Assembly (NCBI GenBank): GCA_024233875.1 | Contig: JACKPB010000010.1 | Location: 121,164 to 185,163, forward strand | Direction of reading: 5' to 3' | Length of the DNA stretch: 64,000 nucleotides | Origin: Leptospiraceae bacterium | GTDB taxonomy: Bacteria; Spirochaetota; Leptospiria; Leptospirales; Leptospiraceae | Part shown: positions 25,720 to 34,651 of the stretch, in pieces | How the letters are laid out: each line of letters starts with the position of its first letter | Position numbering within the stretch: the first letter of the stretch is position 1 | Program-made: the position numbers and the translations under genes | The notes under the pieces: model-generated | What the model was told of the DNA's origin: nothing | The model's input: only the letters and a program-made list of their open reading frames with translations | Databases searched by the model: none

Positions 25720-27420
25720 ATGCCGGAATCGATTTCCAGAATTTTAAATCAAGCCAAAGCACTATTCAGTAAGTTAGATTCTACGAAGAGAATCATCCTT
25801 GGTTCCGTTTTTGGAGTCATCCTCATAGCTGTTGTAGTACTATCTTCCATCTCAATGCAAAAGAATAACGTAATCCTGTTTAAAGATTTGCAATCAAAGG
25901 ACTTTTCTGAAATCACAAAAAAATTGGAAGCATTGGGATACAATTACTCGGGTGCAGATGCATCTATCATCTCGGTAGATCCTGATCAAAGACAGGAAAT
26001 CATTACAAAGCTAGCTCAGGAAAACTTAATTCCTGCAGGGATAGCCGGTTGGGAACTGTTTGATATCGAAAAATTCACAGAAACCCAGTTTGATAAAGAC
26101 ATTAAGAAATACAGAGCCCTGAAGGGAGCGATTGAGAAATCACTCATGACACTCCGATCGATTGAAAAAGCGGATGTCAACATAGCCCTTCCCGATACAG
26201 ATCTATTCGAAGAGAATCGTTCCGCAGTGAAAGCTTCTGTCATACTTCATTACATTCCGGGAATAGAAAGTATTTCCAAAAAAGAAGTCAAAGGGATAGT
26301 CAACCTGGTATCAAGAGCAGTCCCGAAATTGAAACCCGAAAACGTCAGTGTTGCCGATGCGGATGGAAGAATCATAAGCGATTTTGAAGAAGACTTAGAA
26401 AAAGATAAAATCGAGCTCCGTATCGTTCAGGAGAAGTTACGTATTGAAGAAGAGCAGAGGATGAAGAGGCTCATTGATATTCGTAATACACTAAGATGGA
26501 ATCTTGGCGGGGAAGACAGAGTTGATATTACAAGATTTGAATATATCCTCAACTGGGATAAGGTTTCTTATAAAGACAATAACGTGACTCCGGTAGTGAA
26601 GATCCCTGATGATCCGAATACTCCTTATTCCGAATTGGAAATTGTAGAAGGGAACTCCCTAAAAGTATCCTCAAAAGAGACTACTGAAAAGTTTACAGGA
26701 AGAGGATTCACTCCGGATGGTCCTGCAGGAACCGAGCCCAATCTTCCACCCGGATACAAGGATACCGACTACCAGAAGGCTGAATATGCCAAAAACGAAA
26801 ACATCAATAATTATGAATTCAATCGACGTGTGAGTGAAGTCCAAAAACAACCCTGGAGAGTTGAGAAAGTTTCGCTCTCGGTTGTTGTCGATGGAATCTG
26901 GGAAAAGAAAGAATCTCCCGATGGGACCCATTTTGTTCGTACTTACAAGCCGGTCTCCAAAGAAGATCTTTCTCTCATCAAGAAAAACCTCGAAGCAGCG
27001 ATAGCATTTGATCCAATTCGTGGTGACAAGATCAGCGTCATTACAATTCCCAAGGACAGAACCAATCAATTTCAAACAGAAGATGCAGAACTGGCGAGAC
27101 AGAAAGCCATTCGATCTGCCATAATTACATCCCTGGGAATCCTCACCTTCTTGATCGTTGTGATTCTGGTTTATAGAGCAGTGAAGAAAGAAATCGCCAG
27201 AAGAAGAAGACTCAAAGAAGAAGAATTGGCAGCTCAGCAGCAGATGATGAGAGAAGCTGCACTCCGTGTAATGGAAGAGGGGGGTGCTGATGTGGAAATC
27301 TCTCTGGATGAGAAGTTAAGACGGGAACTCCTGGAAAATGCGATCAATATGGCTAAAGAGAAGCCTGAGGATGTTGCCCAACTGCTCAGAACCTGGCTAT
27401 CTGATGAAGAGGGCGGTTGA
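25720..27420 (+). CDS. fliF: Flagellar MS-ring protein FliF
   Basis: 566 residues. Two membrane helices near residues 27-47 and 465-487 enclose a periplasmic region with ring-building motifs (the YscJ-like part with LAQENLIPAGIAGWELFD and the RALKGAIEKSLMTLRSIEKA stretch). The C-terminal cytoplasmic tail (MAKEKPEDVAQLLRTWL) is the FliG-binding helix. It forms the base of the periplasmic flagellum in the inner membrane. First gene of the operon; its stop overlaps the start of fliG. Confidence 0.95.
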   Translation: MPESISRILNQAKALFSKLDSTKRIILGSVFGVILIAVVVLSSISMQKNNVILFKDLQSKDFSEITKKLEALGYNYSGADASIISVDPDQRQEIITKLAQENLIPAGIAGWELFDIEKFTETQFDKDIKKYRALKGAIEKSLMTLRSIEKADVNIALPDTDLFEENRSAVKASVILHYIPGIESISKKEVKGIVNLVSRAVPKLKPENVSVADADGRIISDFEEDLEKDKIELRIVQEKLRIEEEQRMKRLIDIRNTLRWNLGGEDRVDITRFEYILNWDKVSYKDNNVTPVVKIPDDPNTPYSELEIVEGNSLKVSSKETTEKFTGRGFTPDGPAGTEPNLPPGYKDTDYQKAEYAKNENINNYEFNRRVSEVQKQPWRVEKVSLSVVVDGIWEKKESPDGTHFVRTYKPVSKEDLSLIKKNLEAAIAFDPIRGDKISVITIPKDRTNQFQTEDAELARQKAIRSAIITSLGILTFLIVVILVYRAVKKEIARRRRLKEEELAAQQQMMREAALRVMEEGGADVEISLDEKLRRELLENAINMAKEKPEDVAQLLRTWLSDEEGG

Positions 27421-28382
27421 TGACCAAAATGCACCCCAAAGAGAAAGCAGCACTTCTGGTCTCCCTCATGGGAGAGAATCTTCCTAAAGAGGTTCTCTCC
27501 AGCCTGAGTAAGGAAGAGCTGAACAAACTCATGGAAGCAGTCAACTCTCTTCCCAAGACCTCAAAGACGGAAGAGAGAAACCTTCTAAAGGACTTCAGTA
27601 GTACGATTTCCAAGGAAGAACCCACAACCAGAAAGAATCCAATTTACTCTTTCGAAAAACCAAAATCAGAAAAGTTCTATTCCTCCAACCCACCCAAGAC
27701 CTCACCTCTTGTTGAGTTAAAGAAAAAGCAGAAAGAAGACTTAGAACTCATCATCAAGGATGAAAAGTCAAGAACCATTGCTCTGGTTATGTGTTTTGCC
27801 GATCCGGATGCGGCTTCCAAGGTCATTGAAGATTTTCCGGAAAAGATTCGTGAGGAAATCATTCATGAGATTCAGGGGATAGACTTCTTCTCGGAATCAA
27901 TTCGTTCCGAATTAGAAAGTTTCCTTTACTTCAAGTACGATCTCATTGAATCACGGGCTGTTCTCTCTAAGGTAAAAAATAGAAATGGTAAGACAGTAGC
28001 CGATCTCCTTTCCCGAATCAATCCCCATCTCTCATTCAAATTGTTTTCAAGCATCAAAGAAAAAAATCCTGAATTTGCAAGAAGGATCAATGAGCACTAC
28101 TATACGATTCAGGATCTACTCTATATCGGAAGGACTTCGCTTTCTTCATTTTTAGCTGAGTTTCATCCTATCGTACTTGCCTGCGCTCTAAAAGGTGTCG
28201 AAACTAAACTAAAAGATAAAATTTTGGATAGGTGTGAGCCATGGTTGTCCAAAAAAGTGAAAATTGAAATCGATTCAATGGGTCCTATTTCTCTTGCGGA
28301 AATTGAGGAATCCCAAAAAGCTATTATAGAAAGTTTGAATAGATCTATCGAAACCGGTAAGATCAAATTGTGGAAGGTATAA
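27417..28382 (+). CDS. fliG: Flagellar motor switch protein FliG (divergent)
   Basis: 321 residues, directly after fliF. It matches FliG in layout: an N-terminal helical domain, a middle domain (SRTIALVMCFADPDAA in place of EHPQ-type sequence), and a C-terminal ending MGPISLAEIEESQKAIIESL, as in other FliG proteins. The N-domain is interrupted by a Ser/Pro/Lys-rich linker (about 45-95), and the EHPQR motif is not conserved. Spirochaetes often carry two FliG paralogues with different roles; this may be the structural or assembly one rather than the torque-generating one, which cannot be decided here. Four bases separate it from fliH. Confidence 0.82.
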   Translation: MMTKMHPKEKAALLVSLMGENLPKEVLSSLSKEELNKLMEAVNSLPKTSKTEERNLLKDFSSTISKEEPTTRKNPIYSFEKPKSEKFYSSNPPKTSPLVELKKKQKEDLELIIKDEKSRTIALVMCFADPDAASKVIEDFPEKIREEIIHEIQGIDFFSESIRSELESFLYFKYDLIESRAVLSKVKNRNGKTVADLLSRINPHLSFKLFSSIKEKNPEFARRINEHYYTIQDLLYIGRTSLSSFLAEFHPIVLACALKGVETKLKDKILDRCEPWLSKKVKIEIDSMGPISLAEIEESQKAIIESLNRSIETGKIKLWKV

Positions 28383-28385
28383 TTC

Positions 28386-29309
28386 ATGTCAAAACTAGTC
28401 TTTAAACCATTGCAGATAGCCGAAGCGCATGAACAGGTTGATATCTCAATTTCAGATAAATACAAGAAATTCCACAAAGCAGAGGTTGAAGAAGAATTTG
28501 AAGTAGATACAGAAGGGAATATCATTGAGCAGTACCAGGGTCCTTCTATCGATGAGATTGAGCAGGAACTCGAAAGATATCGTCAGGAGACAGAAGAGCA
28601 GGTAAGACAACTTCTGGCGGACGCTCAGGCGAAAGCAGAAAGAATCGTAGAGGAAGGAAAGACCCGAGCCTTCCAGTTGATTCAGGACTCCAAAGAAAAA
28701 GTCAAGGTTGAAGAAGACACCGGGAAAGCGAAAGCCGAACAGATTTTAGATCGTGCTAAATTAGAAGTAGAAAGAATGATCAAAGAAGCCGAGATGAAAG
28801 TGGCCGAGATCGAGCACGAAGCGTATCAGAGAGGTTATGATGCAGGACGGGAAGTGGGCTTCAAAAAAGGTCAAGCAGAGGTAAGACGACTGATTGACCG
28901 ACTCGGAACTATTGTAGGAAAAGCTATTGATATCCGGGAAGACATCATCCAGGCTTCAGAAAAGCAAATGGTAGAGATGATCCTCATCATTGCCCGAAAG
29001 GTGATCAAGGATGAGATTGTTGAGAGAAAGGAAATTGTATTGAATAATATTCGCGAGGCTCTCAAGCGTATCAAAGATAGAGATAGGGTGGACATCCGCG
29101 TGAATTTCTCCGATCTGGAGATTACCACAGCTCACAAAGACGAACTCATCAAACTTATGGAATCTCTCAGAAAGGTCAATATCTACGAAGATTCTCGTAT
29201 CGATCGCGGTGGTGTTATTATCGAAACAGACGTCGGGGCTATCGATGCAAGAATCTCAACACAACTCAAGGAGATCGAAGAAGCGATTCGAAATGCTGAG
29301 CCGATCTAG
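28386..29309 (+). CDS. fliH: Flagellar export ATPase regulator FliH
   Basis: 307 residues with a long central coiled coil rich in Glu, Lys and Ala (about 55-165, several EAxxxAxR repeats) and a C-terminal domain like the V-ATPase E subunit (MILIIARKVIKDEIVERKEIV, then DVGAIDARISTQLKEIEEA). Close spacing to fliG and fliI and the usual gene order support the call. FliH holds FliI at the export gate. The GxxxG-like segment of other FliH proteins appears as YQRGYDAGREVGFKKGQ. Confidence 0.9.
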   Translation: MSKLVFKPLQIAEAHEQVDISISDKYKKFHKAEVEEEFEVDTEGNIIEQYQGPSIDEIEQELERYRQETEEQVRQLLADAQAKAERIVEEGKTRAFQLIQDSKEKVKVEEDTGKAKAEQILDRAKLEVERMIKEAEMKVAEIEHEAYQRGYDAGREVGFKKGQAEVRRLIDRLGTIVGKAIDIREDIIQASEKQMVEMILIIARKVIKDEIVERKEIVLNNIREALKRIKDRDRVDIRVNFSDLEITTAHKDELIKLMESLRKVNIYEDSRIDRGGVIIETDVGAIDARISTQLKEIEEAIRNAEPI

Positions 29310-29354
29310 GTTCTAGTTTTGATACGCTAAACGGTACTTGCATGGTATAGAAAG

Positions 29355-30713
29355 ATGATAGAGAAAAAATTCAGTGAAAAGATCGATGTTCTCTCTAAAT
29401 ATCTTTCTATACTCAACAGAACAGAACCTATTCGAAAAAGTGGTAAGGTCACAAGAATTTCCGGAAATGTGATATTCTCCCAAGGTCCACCCGATTCAAA
29501 AATTGGAGAGATCATGGATGTGGAACGCCAGGACAAGAAAGGTTATCTCCAATGTGAAATTATTGGATTTGATGGGCATAAGTATGCTCTCATGCCCCTC
29601 GGAGAAGTGGAAGGAATTTTCCCCAAAGCCTCTGTCTATTCTTCCGGTAAGAAACTTACCCTCCCGGTAGGAGAAGAAATTCTGGGACGTGTCATCAATG
29701 GTGCGGGTAAGCCTATAGATGGAAAGGGAATCCTAGTTTGCAGTGATGAACGTTACCCTGAAAATGATCCGGTAAATCCTCTGGATCGACCCATGATCAC
29801 TAAGGTCTTATCGACCGGTGTCAGGGCAATTGACGGGATGCTGACGATAGGAAAGGGTCAGAGAGTAGGTATCTTTTCCGGTTCGGGTGTTGGAAAGTCG
29901 TCCCTTCTCGGAATGATTTCTCGATACACGAATGCTGATATCAATGTGATTGCGCTTGTTGGAGAGAGGGGTCGTGAGGTAAATGAATTTCTCGAATTGG
30001 AGTTGGGGTCTGAAGCCCTACAAAAAAGTGTAGTATTTGTTGCGACTTCTGACGCACCCAAGATGCAGCAACTGAATTGCGCACTTCTGGCTACCAGCGC
30101 GGCGGAGTTTTTTAGAGACAAGGGCTTCCATGTGAACCTTATGATGGATTCTCTGACCCGTTTTGCCCAGGCCGCAAGAGAGATATCCATATCTTATGGA
30201 GAGCCCTCCATTACCCGGGGTTTTTCTGCGTCAGTCTTTGCTAAATTGGCAAAGTTGGTTGAGAGATCAGGAACCAGTCCTTCGGGTGGATCCATCACAG
30301 GATTTTATACTATCCTCACTGAACCTGATGAAATGAATGATCCGATTGCAGATGCAGTCAGAGGATACTTAGATGGTCATATTGTTCTGGATAGAAGGTT
30401 GGCTGAGAGAAACCACTACCCTGCGATAGACATTCCTGCTTCCCTCTCCCGGGTAATGCAGAAGATTGTAAGGGAAGATCACTATATCAACGCTTCCTTT
30501 GTGAGAGAATTGATCAATGCCTACAATGAATCCGAAGAGATGATAAAGCTTTCTGCCTATGTAAGAGGAGCAGATCCCAGAGTAGACTTAGCGATAGCTA
30601 ACAAAGAAGTGATCGATAGCTATCTGAAACAAAGGATAGAATCACGTTCTACCTATTCAGAAGCTACCACGCGGCTGAGAGACATAATGCTAAACTCTCA
30701 AAACGAGGATTAA
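29355..30713 (+). CDS. fliI: Flagellar export ATPase FliI
   Basis: 452 residues, F1-beta-like ATPase. Walker A is GSGVGKSS with Lys181, the catalytic Glu is in VGERGREVNEFLE, and Walker B is LMMDSLTRFAQAAREI. The SFTR-type segment EPSITRGFSASVFAKLAKL is as in type III export ATPases. It energises export of flagellar rod, hook and filament parts. A 45-base gap lies between fliH and fliI; the RBS AGAAAG is weak but the spacing is good. Confidence 0.96.
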   Translation: MIEKKFSEKIDVLSKYLSILNRTEPIRKSGKVTRISGNVIFSQGPPDSKIGEIMDVERQDKKGYLQCEIIGFDGHKYALMPLGEVEGIFPKASVYSSGKKLTLPVGEEILGRVINGAGKPIDGKGILVCSDERYPENDPVNPLDRPMITKVLSTGVRAIDGMLTIGKGQRVGIFSGSGVGKSSLLGMISRYTNADINVIALVGERGREVNEFLELELGSEALQKSVVFVATSDAPKMQQLNCALLATSAAEFFRDKGFHVNLMMDSLTRFAQAAREISISYGEPSITRGFSASVFAKLAKLVERSGTSPSGGSITGFYTILTEPDEMNDPIADAVRGYLDGHIVLDRRLAERNHYPAIDIPASLSRVMQKIVREDHYINASFVRELINAYNESEEMIKLSAYVRGADPRVDLAIANKEVIDSYLKQRIESRSTYSEATTRLRDIMLNSQNED

Positions 30714-30717
30714 GTGA

Positions 30718-31314
30718 ATGAAAAAATTTAAATTCAACCTCGAATCGGTACTCAAACTAAAAAAAATGGCTGTGGATCGGGAGACCAGAAATCTCTCATT
30801 GGTTGTGGGTGAAATCAATCGATTGAACAATGAAGTAAAAGAAAACAATAGAACGATAAACAAAGAAACCGAAATCTACCGGCATCAGGTGAATACCGAT
30901 ATGAACTTTCTAAGAATTTTTGAAGGTTATATCAAGACCCTTATTTTACAGAATGAAAAATTACAGGACCAGATCAAAAGGAAAGATTTGGATTTGTCCG
31001 AAGCCATATCCAGAGTGGTAGAAGTTAGAAAAAATGAAAAAATATATGAGATTATAAAAGAGAAGCGGTTGTTGGAATTCAAACAAAGGATTTATAGGGC
31101 AGAAAGGTCTGAAGAAGATGAAAACAATATGAAAGACTTTTTGACCGATAGAAGGGAGTTACGAAGTGTTCCGACAACTGAAGAAGAACCTAAACCAAAA
31201 CTTAAAAAACATAAGAAAGTCATTCCGGAAAAATCCGGAAAGCAGGAAGCAAAATCAGAATACGAAAAACTTTTGGAATATTACAACCAGTTTAAAAACC
31301 CAACTAGAAAGTGA
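30718..31314 (+). CDS. fliJ: Flagellar export chaperone FliJ
   Basis: 198 residues, almost all coiled coil, beginning KKFKFNLESVLKLKK, which is the family's opening. The normal FliJ is about 150 residues; here a Lys/Pro/Glu-rich tail (about 150-180, EEEPKPKLKKHKK) follows the coiled coil. FliJ acts as the central stalk of the FliI ring and docks on FlhA. Four bases follow fliI; a small ORF follows it. Confidence 0.88.
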   Translation: MKKFKFNLESVLKLKKMAVDRETRNLSLVVGEINRLNNEVKENNRTINKETEIYRHQVNTDMNFLRIFEGYIKTLILQNEKLQDQIKRKDLDLSEAISRVVEVRKNEKIYEIIKEKRLLEFKQRIYRAERSEEDENNMKDFLTDRRELRSVPTTEEEPKPKLKKHKKVIPEKSGKQEAKSEYEKLLEYYNQFKNPTRK

Positions 31315-31339
31315 AAACTATTTGAGTGTTATTTTTAAA

Positions 31340-31468
31340 ATGAATGAAGAAGCAAGTCCAAGAGAAATGAAAATTTCTAGATCTTTGATTGCTCTTTCCA
31401 ATAAAATCAATCACCTCGAAGAAAAGGTGGCGATTTTGGATAGAAGGATCAAAGAAAATACAATCTAG
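31340..31468 (+). CDS. Small coiled-coil ORF between fliJ and flbB
   Basis: A 42-residue ORF (from ATG) with a heptad pattern in NKINHLEEKVAILDRRIKEN. It lies in the 170-base gap between fliJ and flbB on the same strand, 17 bases before the flbB start. The frame extends upstream inside fliJ, but that part is a shadow. Ribosome binding site is weak. Its place and helical character suggest a small flagellar accessory protein, but it may be non-coding. Confidence 0.45.
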   Translation: MNEEASPREMKISRSLIALSNKINHLEEKVAILDRRIKENTI

Positions 31469-31485
31469 GAAAAGGGAAAGGGAAA

Positions 31486-32166
31486 ATGAGCACAGTTACG
31501 GATAAAATCAGAGTTTTCTATTTAATATTATTAATCTTCTTCCTCTTAGCGATTGGTTTTTTTCTTTTCGATTACTATCAGTTATTGGATGCAGATGAAA
31601 TCTTTCCTTTCCTGGCAAAAAAACCCGCAGTTGTGAATTGGGATCAAGAGTCTCCCACAGAAGTTGAAAAAATGGAAATTGAGAAAGCCAGAGAACGACT
31701 AGTCGAAGAAATGGCTGAGATTGAAAAAATTCGTAGTGAATTGCAGACCCAAAAGGAAAAGCTGGATACGGAAGCCCAGAGCCTTGAAGAAATGAGAAAA
31801 GGGATCAAAGAGAAAGAAAAGCAATTACTGGAAGAGAAGAAAGAAGAAGAGAGCAGACAGAACAAGTTGAAAGTTTTGGCATCCAAGGTTGGAAATATGC
31901 GTCCACTCGATGCCATTGGAATGCTGGAGTATTGGCCGGATCAGGATATCATTGATGTTTTCAAACAAATGGACAAAGATGCTGAAGAAGAAGGAAGACC
32001 GACAATCACTAACTACCTCCTAACTTTATTTGATTCCAAGCGACGATCTGTAATTGCAAACAAATGGTTAGATAGTGAAGCCGACAAAGTTCCGGAAGAA
32101 AATCTAAATAATGAACCTGAAGAGGAATCAGCAGAGTCGGAACCCGAACAGGTACCGGTTCAATAA
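31486..32166 (+). CDS. flbB: Periplasmic flagellar collar protein FlbB (MotE-like)
   Basis: 226 residues: one N-terminal membrane helix (about 10-30), a long Glu/Lys coiled coil (60-125) and a small MgtE-N-like helical domain (ASKVGNMRPLDAIGMLEYWPDQDIIDVFKQMD) followed by an acidic tail. This layout is that of FlbB of Borrelia and Treponema, which organises the spirochaete-specific motor collar, and of MotE stator chaperones. Order fliJ-flbB matches other spirochaetes. RBS AAAGGGAAAGG lies before the ATG. Confidence 0.85.
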   Translation: MSTVTDKIRVFYLILLIFFLLAIGFFLFDYYQLLDADEIFPFLAKKPAVVNWDQESPTEVEKMEIEKARERLVEEMAEIEKIRSELQTQKEKLDTEAQSLEEMRKGIKEKEKQLLEEKKEEESRQNKLKVLASKVGNMRPLDAIGMLEYWPDQDIIDVFKQMDKDAEEEGRPTITNYLLTLFDSKRRSVIANKWLDSEADKVPEENLNNEPEEESAESEPEQVPVQ

Positions 32167-32182
32167 GGAGTAAAGGAAACAA

Positions 32183-33580
32183 ATGTCAACAGAAGATAAA
32201 CTTTTTGGATTGAAACCCGGTTTTTTCTCGGGAGTGCTCACTCAGAGCTTAAAGCAATTGCTTTTTTTACGTTATGGATTGTATGAAAGTTCACAGTTAA
32301 AACTGAGAGCTCTTCCACATCCTATTGTGTCCGGTGTTGGATTCATTCAGAATTCAGAGGGTGAAAGAATAGAAGATGGAATGATTGTTGGAACTGTACG
32401 GATGGGCTATGGTCATCACAGGATGGCATACTCACTCTATTCCTGGGCTATGCACATGAACCAAAAACCCTACCTGCACGATCTACTGGCATTTGATTGC
32501 CATGAAGCAGTTGCGATCAAGGATATCGATGGATTTTATAGCTCAATGAGTAGAGCTTCTTCAGAAATGGGAGGAGTGATTGAGTGGACTTGGGGTCAGC
32601 TCATGTCTCAGGGCAACATTGGATCTCTTCAGTTTTCATTAGAATTTGCAGAAAGATATGTAAACCTTCTCCATGGAATCCCTAGTGATTTGCCTTACAT
32701 CTCCACATATCCCTTAAATGGTCAAATCGCAGTGGCAGCCAAATTCAAAAAGGTTGTGCATCTGATTCCGGACAACTTTCCTCAGTACTACTTATTGGTT
32801 CCCGGAGCTCTCAATCTGGTTCAGAGTCCTTCGGCTTACATGAAATTTATTGAAATGGGAATCCCGAAAGAATCACTGGCAATCGCCGGTCACTGGGTTT
32901 CCCATAAGATAGCTTCCAATGCCATCAAACACTCCGAAGAACGTTCCTCCCGGGCAAACAGGAAAGCAGTGAAGAGGATCTTGCTGGCGATTGGTGGTGC
33001 GGGTGCTCAAAAAAATTACACTCTTGGTCTAATTTCAAGCTTAGAAAAGCGCCTTAAAGACGAAAAGCTTCAGTTGTACATCAATACCGGTGATCACAAA
33101 GGAATTTTTGCTGAAATTCGCGAAAAGGTCAATGAGCTGGGCATTCCTCATACTGTTGTAGAGACCTGGTCCGATCTTCAGAAATTTTGTGAAGAGAGAA
33201 CTCTCGATAAAACCTCCGAGCCTGTCACTCCACCGATTGTATTCTTTCATTTTGCGAATTATTTTGAAGCATTTACAGCAACAGATGAATTGATTTGTAT
33301 CTCAGACATTTTGATGACCAAACCATCTGAGTTGGCATTTTTCCCGATTCCAAAGATTTTTATCAGGAGAGTGGGCGATCATGAAGCTGCATCTGCATTT
33401 AGATCAATGGAGCTGGGAGAAGGTACTGTAGAGTGCCGCGAAGTCGAGCATGCTATAGAAATGGTGAAGTTATTTGTAGATAGCGATGAGATCTTCCATA
33501 GAATGAATGAATGCGTGATCAGAAACTCAAAAGAAGGAGTTTATGATGGTGCTAAGAATGCGGTGAGTTTAGCTTCTTAA
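32183..33580 (+). CDS. GT-B-fold glycosyltransferase-like protein (MurG/MGDG-synthase related)
   Basis: 465 residues. The GT28-like features are an N-terminal Gly/His loop TVRMGYGHHRMAYSLYSWA, the Asp/His region HLIPDNFPQYYLLVPGALNL, and the C-terminal lobe: RILLAIGGAGAQKNYTL, then DILMTKPSELAFFPIPKIF, in the place of the donor-binding Lys-Pro-Gly-Gly motif of MurG. The Gly-Gly pair is replaced by Ser-Glu, so activity is not certain. Begins 16 bases after flbB with RBS AAGGAG, so co-transcribed with the flagellar genes. Possible role: glycosylating a flagellar protein or an envelope lipid near the motor (inference). Stop codon overlaps that of the Hpt gene. Confidence 0.65.
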   Translation: MSTEDKLFGLKPGFFSGVLTQSLKQLLFLRYGLYESSQLKLRALPHPIVSGVGFIQNSEGERIEDGMIVGTVRMGYGHHRMAYSLYSWAMHMNQKPYLHDLLAFDCHEAVAIKDIDGFYSSMSRASSEMGGVIEWTWGQLMSQGNIGSLQFSLEFAERYVNLLHGIPSDLPYISTYPLNGQIAVAAKFKKVVHLIPDNFPQYYLLVPGALNLVQSPSAYMKFIEMGIPKESLAIAGHWVSHKIASNAIKHSEERSSRANRKAVKRILLAIGGAGAQKNYTLGLISSLEKRLKDEKLQLYINTGDHKGIFAEIREKVNELGIPHTVVETWSDLQKFCEERTLDKTSEPVTPPIVFFHFANYFEAFTATDELICISDILMTKPSELAFFPIPKIFIRRVGDHEAASAFRSMELGEGTVECREVEHAIEMVKLFVDSDEIFHRMNECVIRNSKEGVYDGAKNAVSLAS

Positions 33581-33924
33581 ACTGGAAATCTATCAGTAAG
33601 CTCTTTCTTGGCATCTTCCCAGGAAGGAGCAATTCCATCTGCTATAGTAATAGCTGATTGGATATCACCTTCTTTTGCTTTCAATTCTGCTTCTGCAGCT
33701 AGTTTTTGGAGATTTTCGAGACCAAAATTAGCCGCTACACCTTTGATTTGGTGCAAAACGCTTTGTGATTTAGTTGCATCCGGATTTTTTTTCACACCTT
33801 CTAGCTCTGCTAGTCGATCTTTCATATTATCAATCAGACTAACAATCATATCCTTTAGCCATTCTACTTCTTCCGGATCATCTAAACTAGCAAAAGATTC
33901 AATTCTGTCCCAATTTACATTCAT
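33577..33924 (-). CDS. Single-domain histidine phosphotransfer (Hpt) protein
   Basis: 115 residues from the ATG at 33924, preceded by GGGAAAAAAG; the frame is open further, to 33969, but that start lacks a ribosome binding site. The Hpt four-helix motif is HQIKGVAANFGLENL with phospho-acceptor His58. Such proteins relay phosphate from hybrid kinases to response regulators; candidates in the window are the hybrid kinase at 6.9-9.5 kb and the receiver at 62.8 kb, but partners cannot be assigned. It converges on the glycosyltransferase gene, with stop codons overlapping by four bases. Confidence 0.85.
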   Translation of the reverse strand: MNVNWDRIESFASLDDPEEVEWLKDMIVSLIDNMKDRLAELEGVKKNPDATKSQSVLHQIKGVAANFGLENLQKLAAEAELKAKEGDIQSAITIADGIAPSWEDAKKELTDRFPV

Positions 33925-34132
33925 TCTTTTTTCCCGTTTCAAAGATTTATTTTTTGAATCAAAAATCAATCTTTTTCAGTAAAAAATTAATTTAAAAATA
34001 TCATAGTCCGAGATAAGACCAATAAAATTTCTTAAAATAAAAAAAACTGTTTTCAGTTAAATAAAATCTACCGACTATGGATATTAGGGTAATCCTACCT
34101 ATTTTTAACCATGATTAACGGAGGTCGATTCG

Positions 34133-34651
34133 ATGGAAATAATTGCCAAAAGCATCACACAGACACAAGACAAAGTATCTCAAGTTCGGTTGAATCAAGA
34201 GACCGGGAAGGATTCAGAAAAAAAATACACTGAAGAAGAAGACAAAGTCGAAAACCTAAACTTTACAAATCGCATCCAATCCAGATACATTCTCCTTCAA
34301 AACAAACTGAATACCCTTCAGGGCGAATACACAAAAGAGCAAATGCGCATCAACATCATCCAAACAGGAAAGCTCGCAGATAAAGAAACATTTAAGATTC
34401 TCTATGGAAACTCCCCACTCTTTGAAGAAACTCCGGATGAAATCATCCAGGACAAAGAAGTGATCTTAGAAAGGATACGCTCCCAGAAAGAGAAAATCAA
34501 CGACCAAATCAAAGCAATAGAAATCGAATCCGAAAATGTTCTCAATGTCAAAAAGATTACAAATCCCAATCAGGTCAATCTGGAAGATCTAAATGAAGAC
34601 TCCTTTGAGGATCTGGATTCTAAATCTGTCGCAAAACTCATTATAGATTGA
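34133..34651 (+). CDS. Coiled-coil protein of unknown function
   Basis: 172 residues, highly charged, with coiled-coil helices (about 45-75 and 105-135, e.g. ILERIRSQKEKINDQIKAIE) and an acidic C-terminus. No signal, membrane helix or cysteine. A strong ribosome binding site (GGAGGT) suggests good expression. Convergent with the lptF/G gene, overlapping it by 11 bases. Length and helicity resemble small flagellar chaperones or rod-associated proteins, but there is no motif to call it. Confidence 0.6.
   Translation: MEIIAKSITQTQDKVSQVRLNQETGKDSEKKYTEEEDKVENLNFTNRIQSRYILLQNKLNTLQGEYTKEQMRINIIQTGKLADKETFKILYGNSPLFEETPDEIIQDKEVILERIRSQKEKINDQIKAIEIESENVLNVKKITNPNQVNLEDLNEDSFEDLDSKSVAKLIID

Noticed and set aside
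31166..31339. Upstream extension of the small ORF between fliJ and flbB
   Set aside because: This part lies inside fliJ in another frame and is Lys/Asn-rich shadow sequence; only the part from 31340 is kept.
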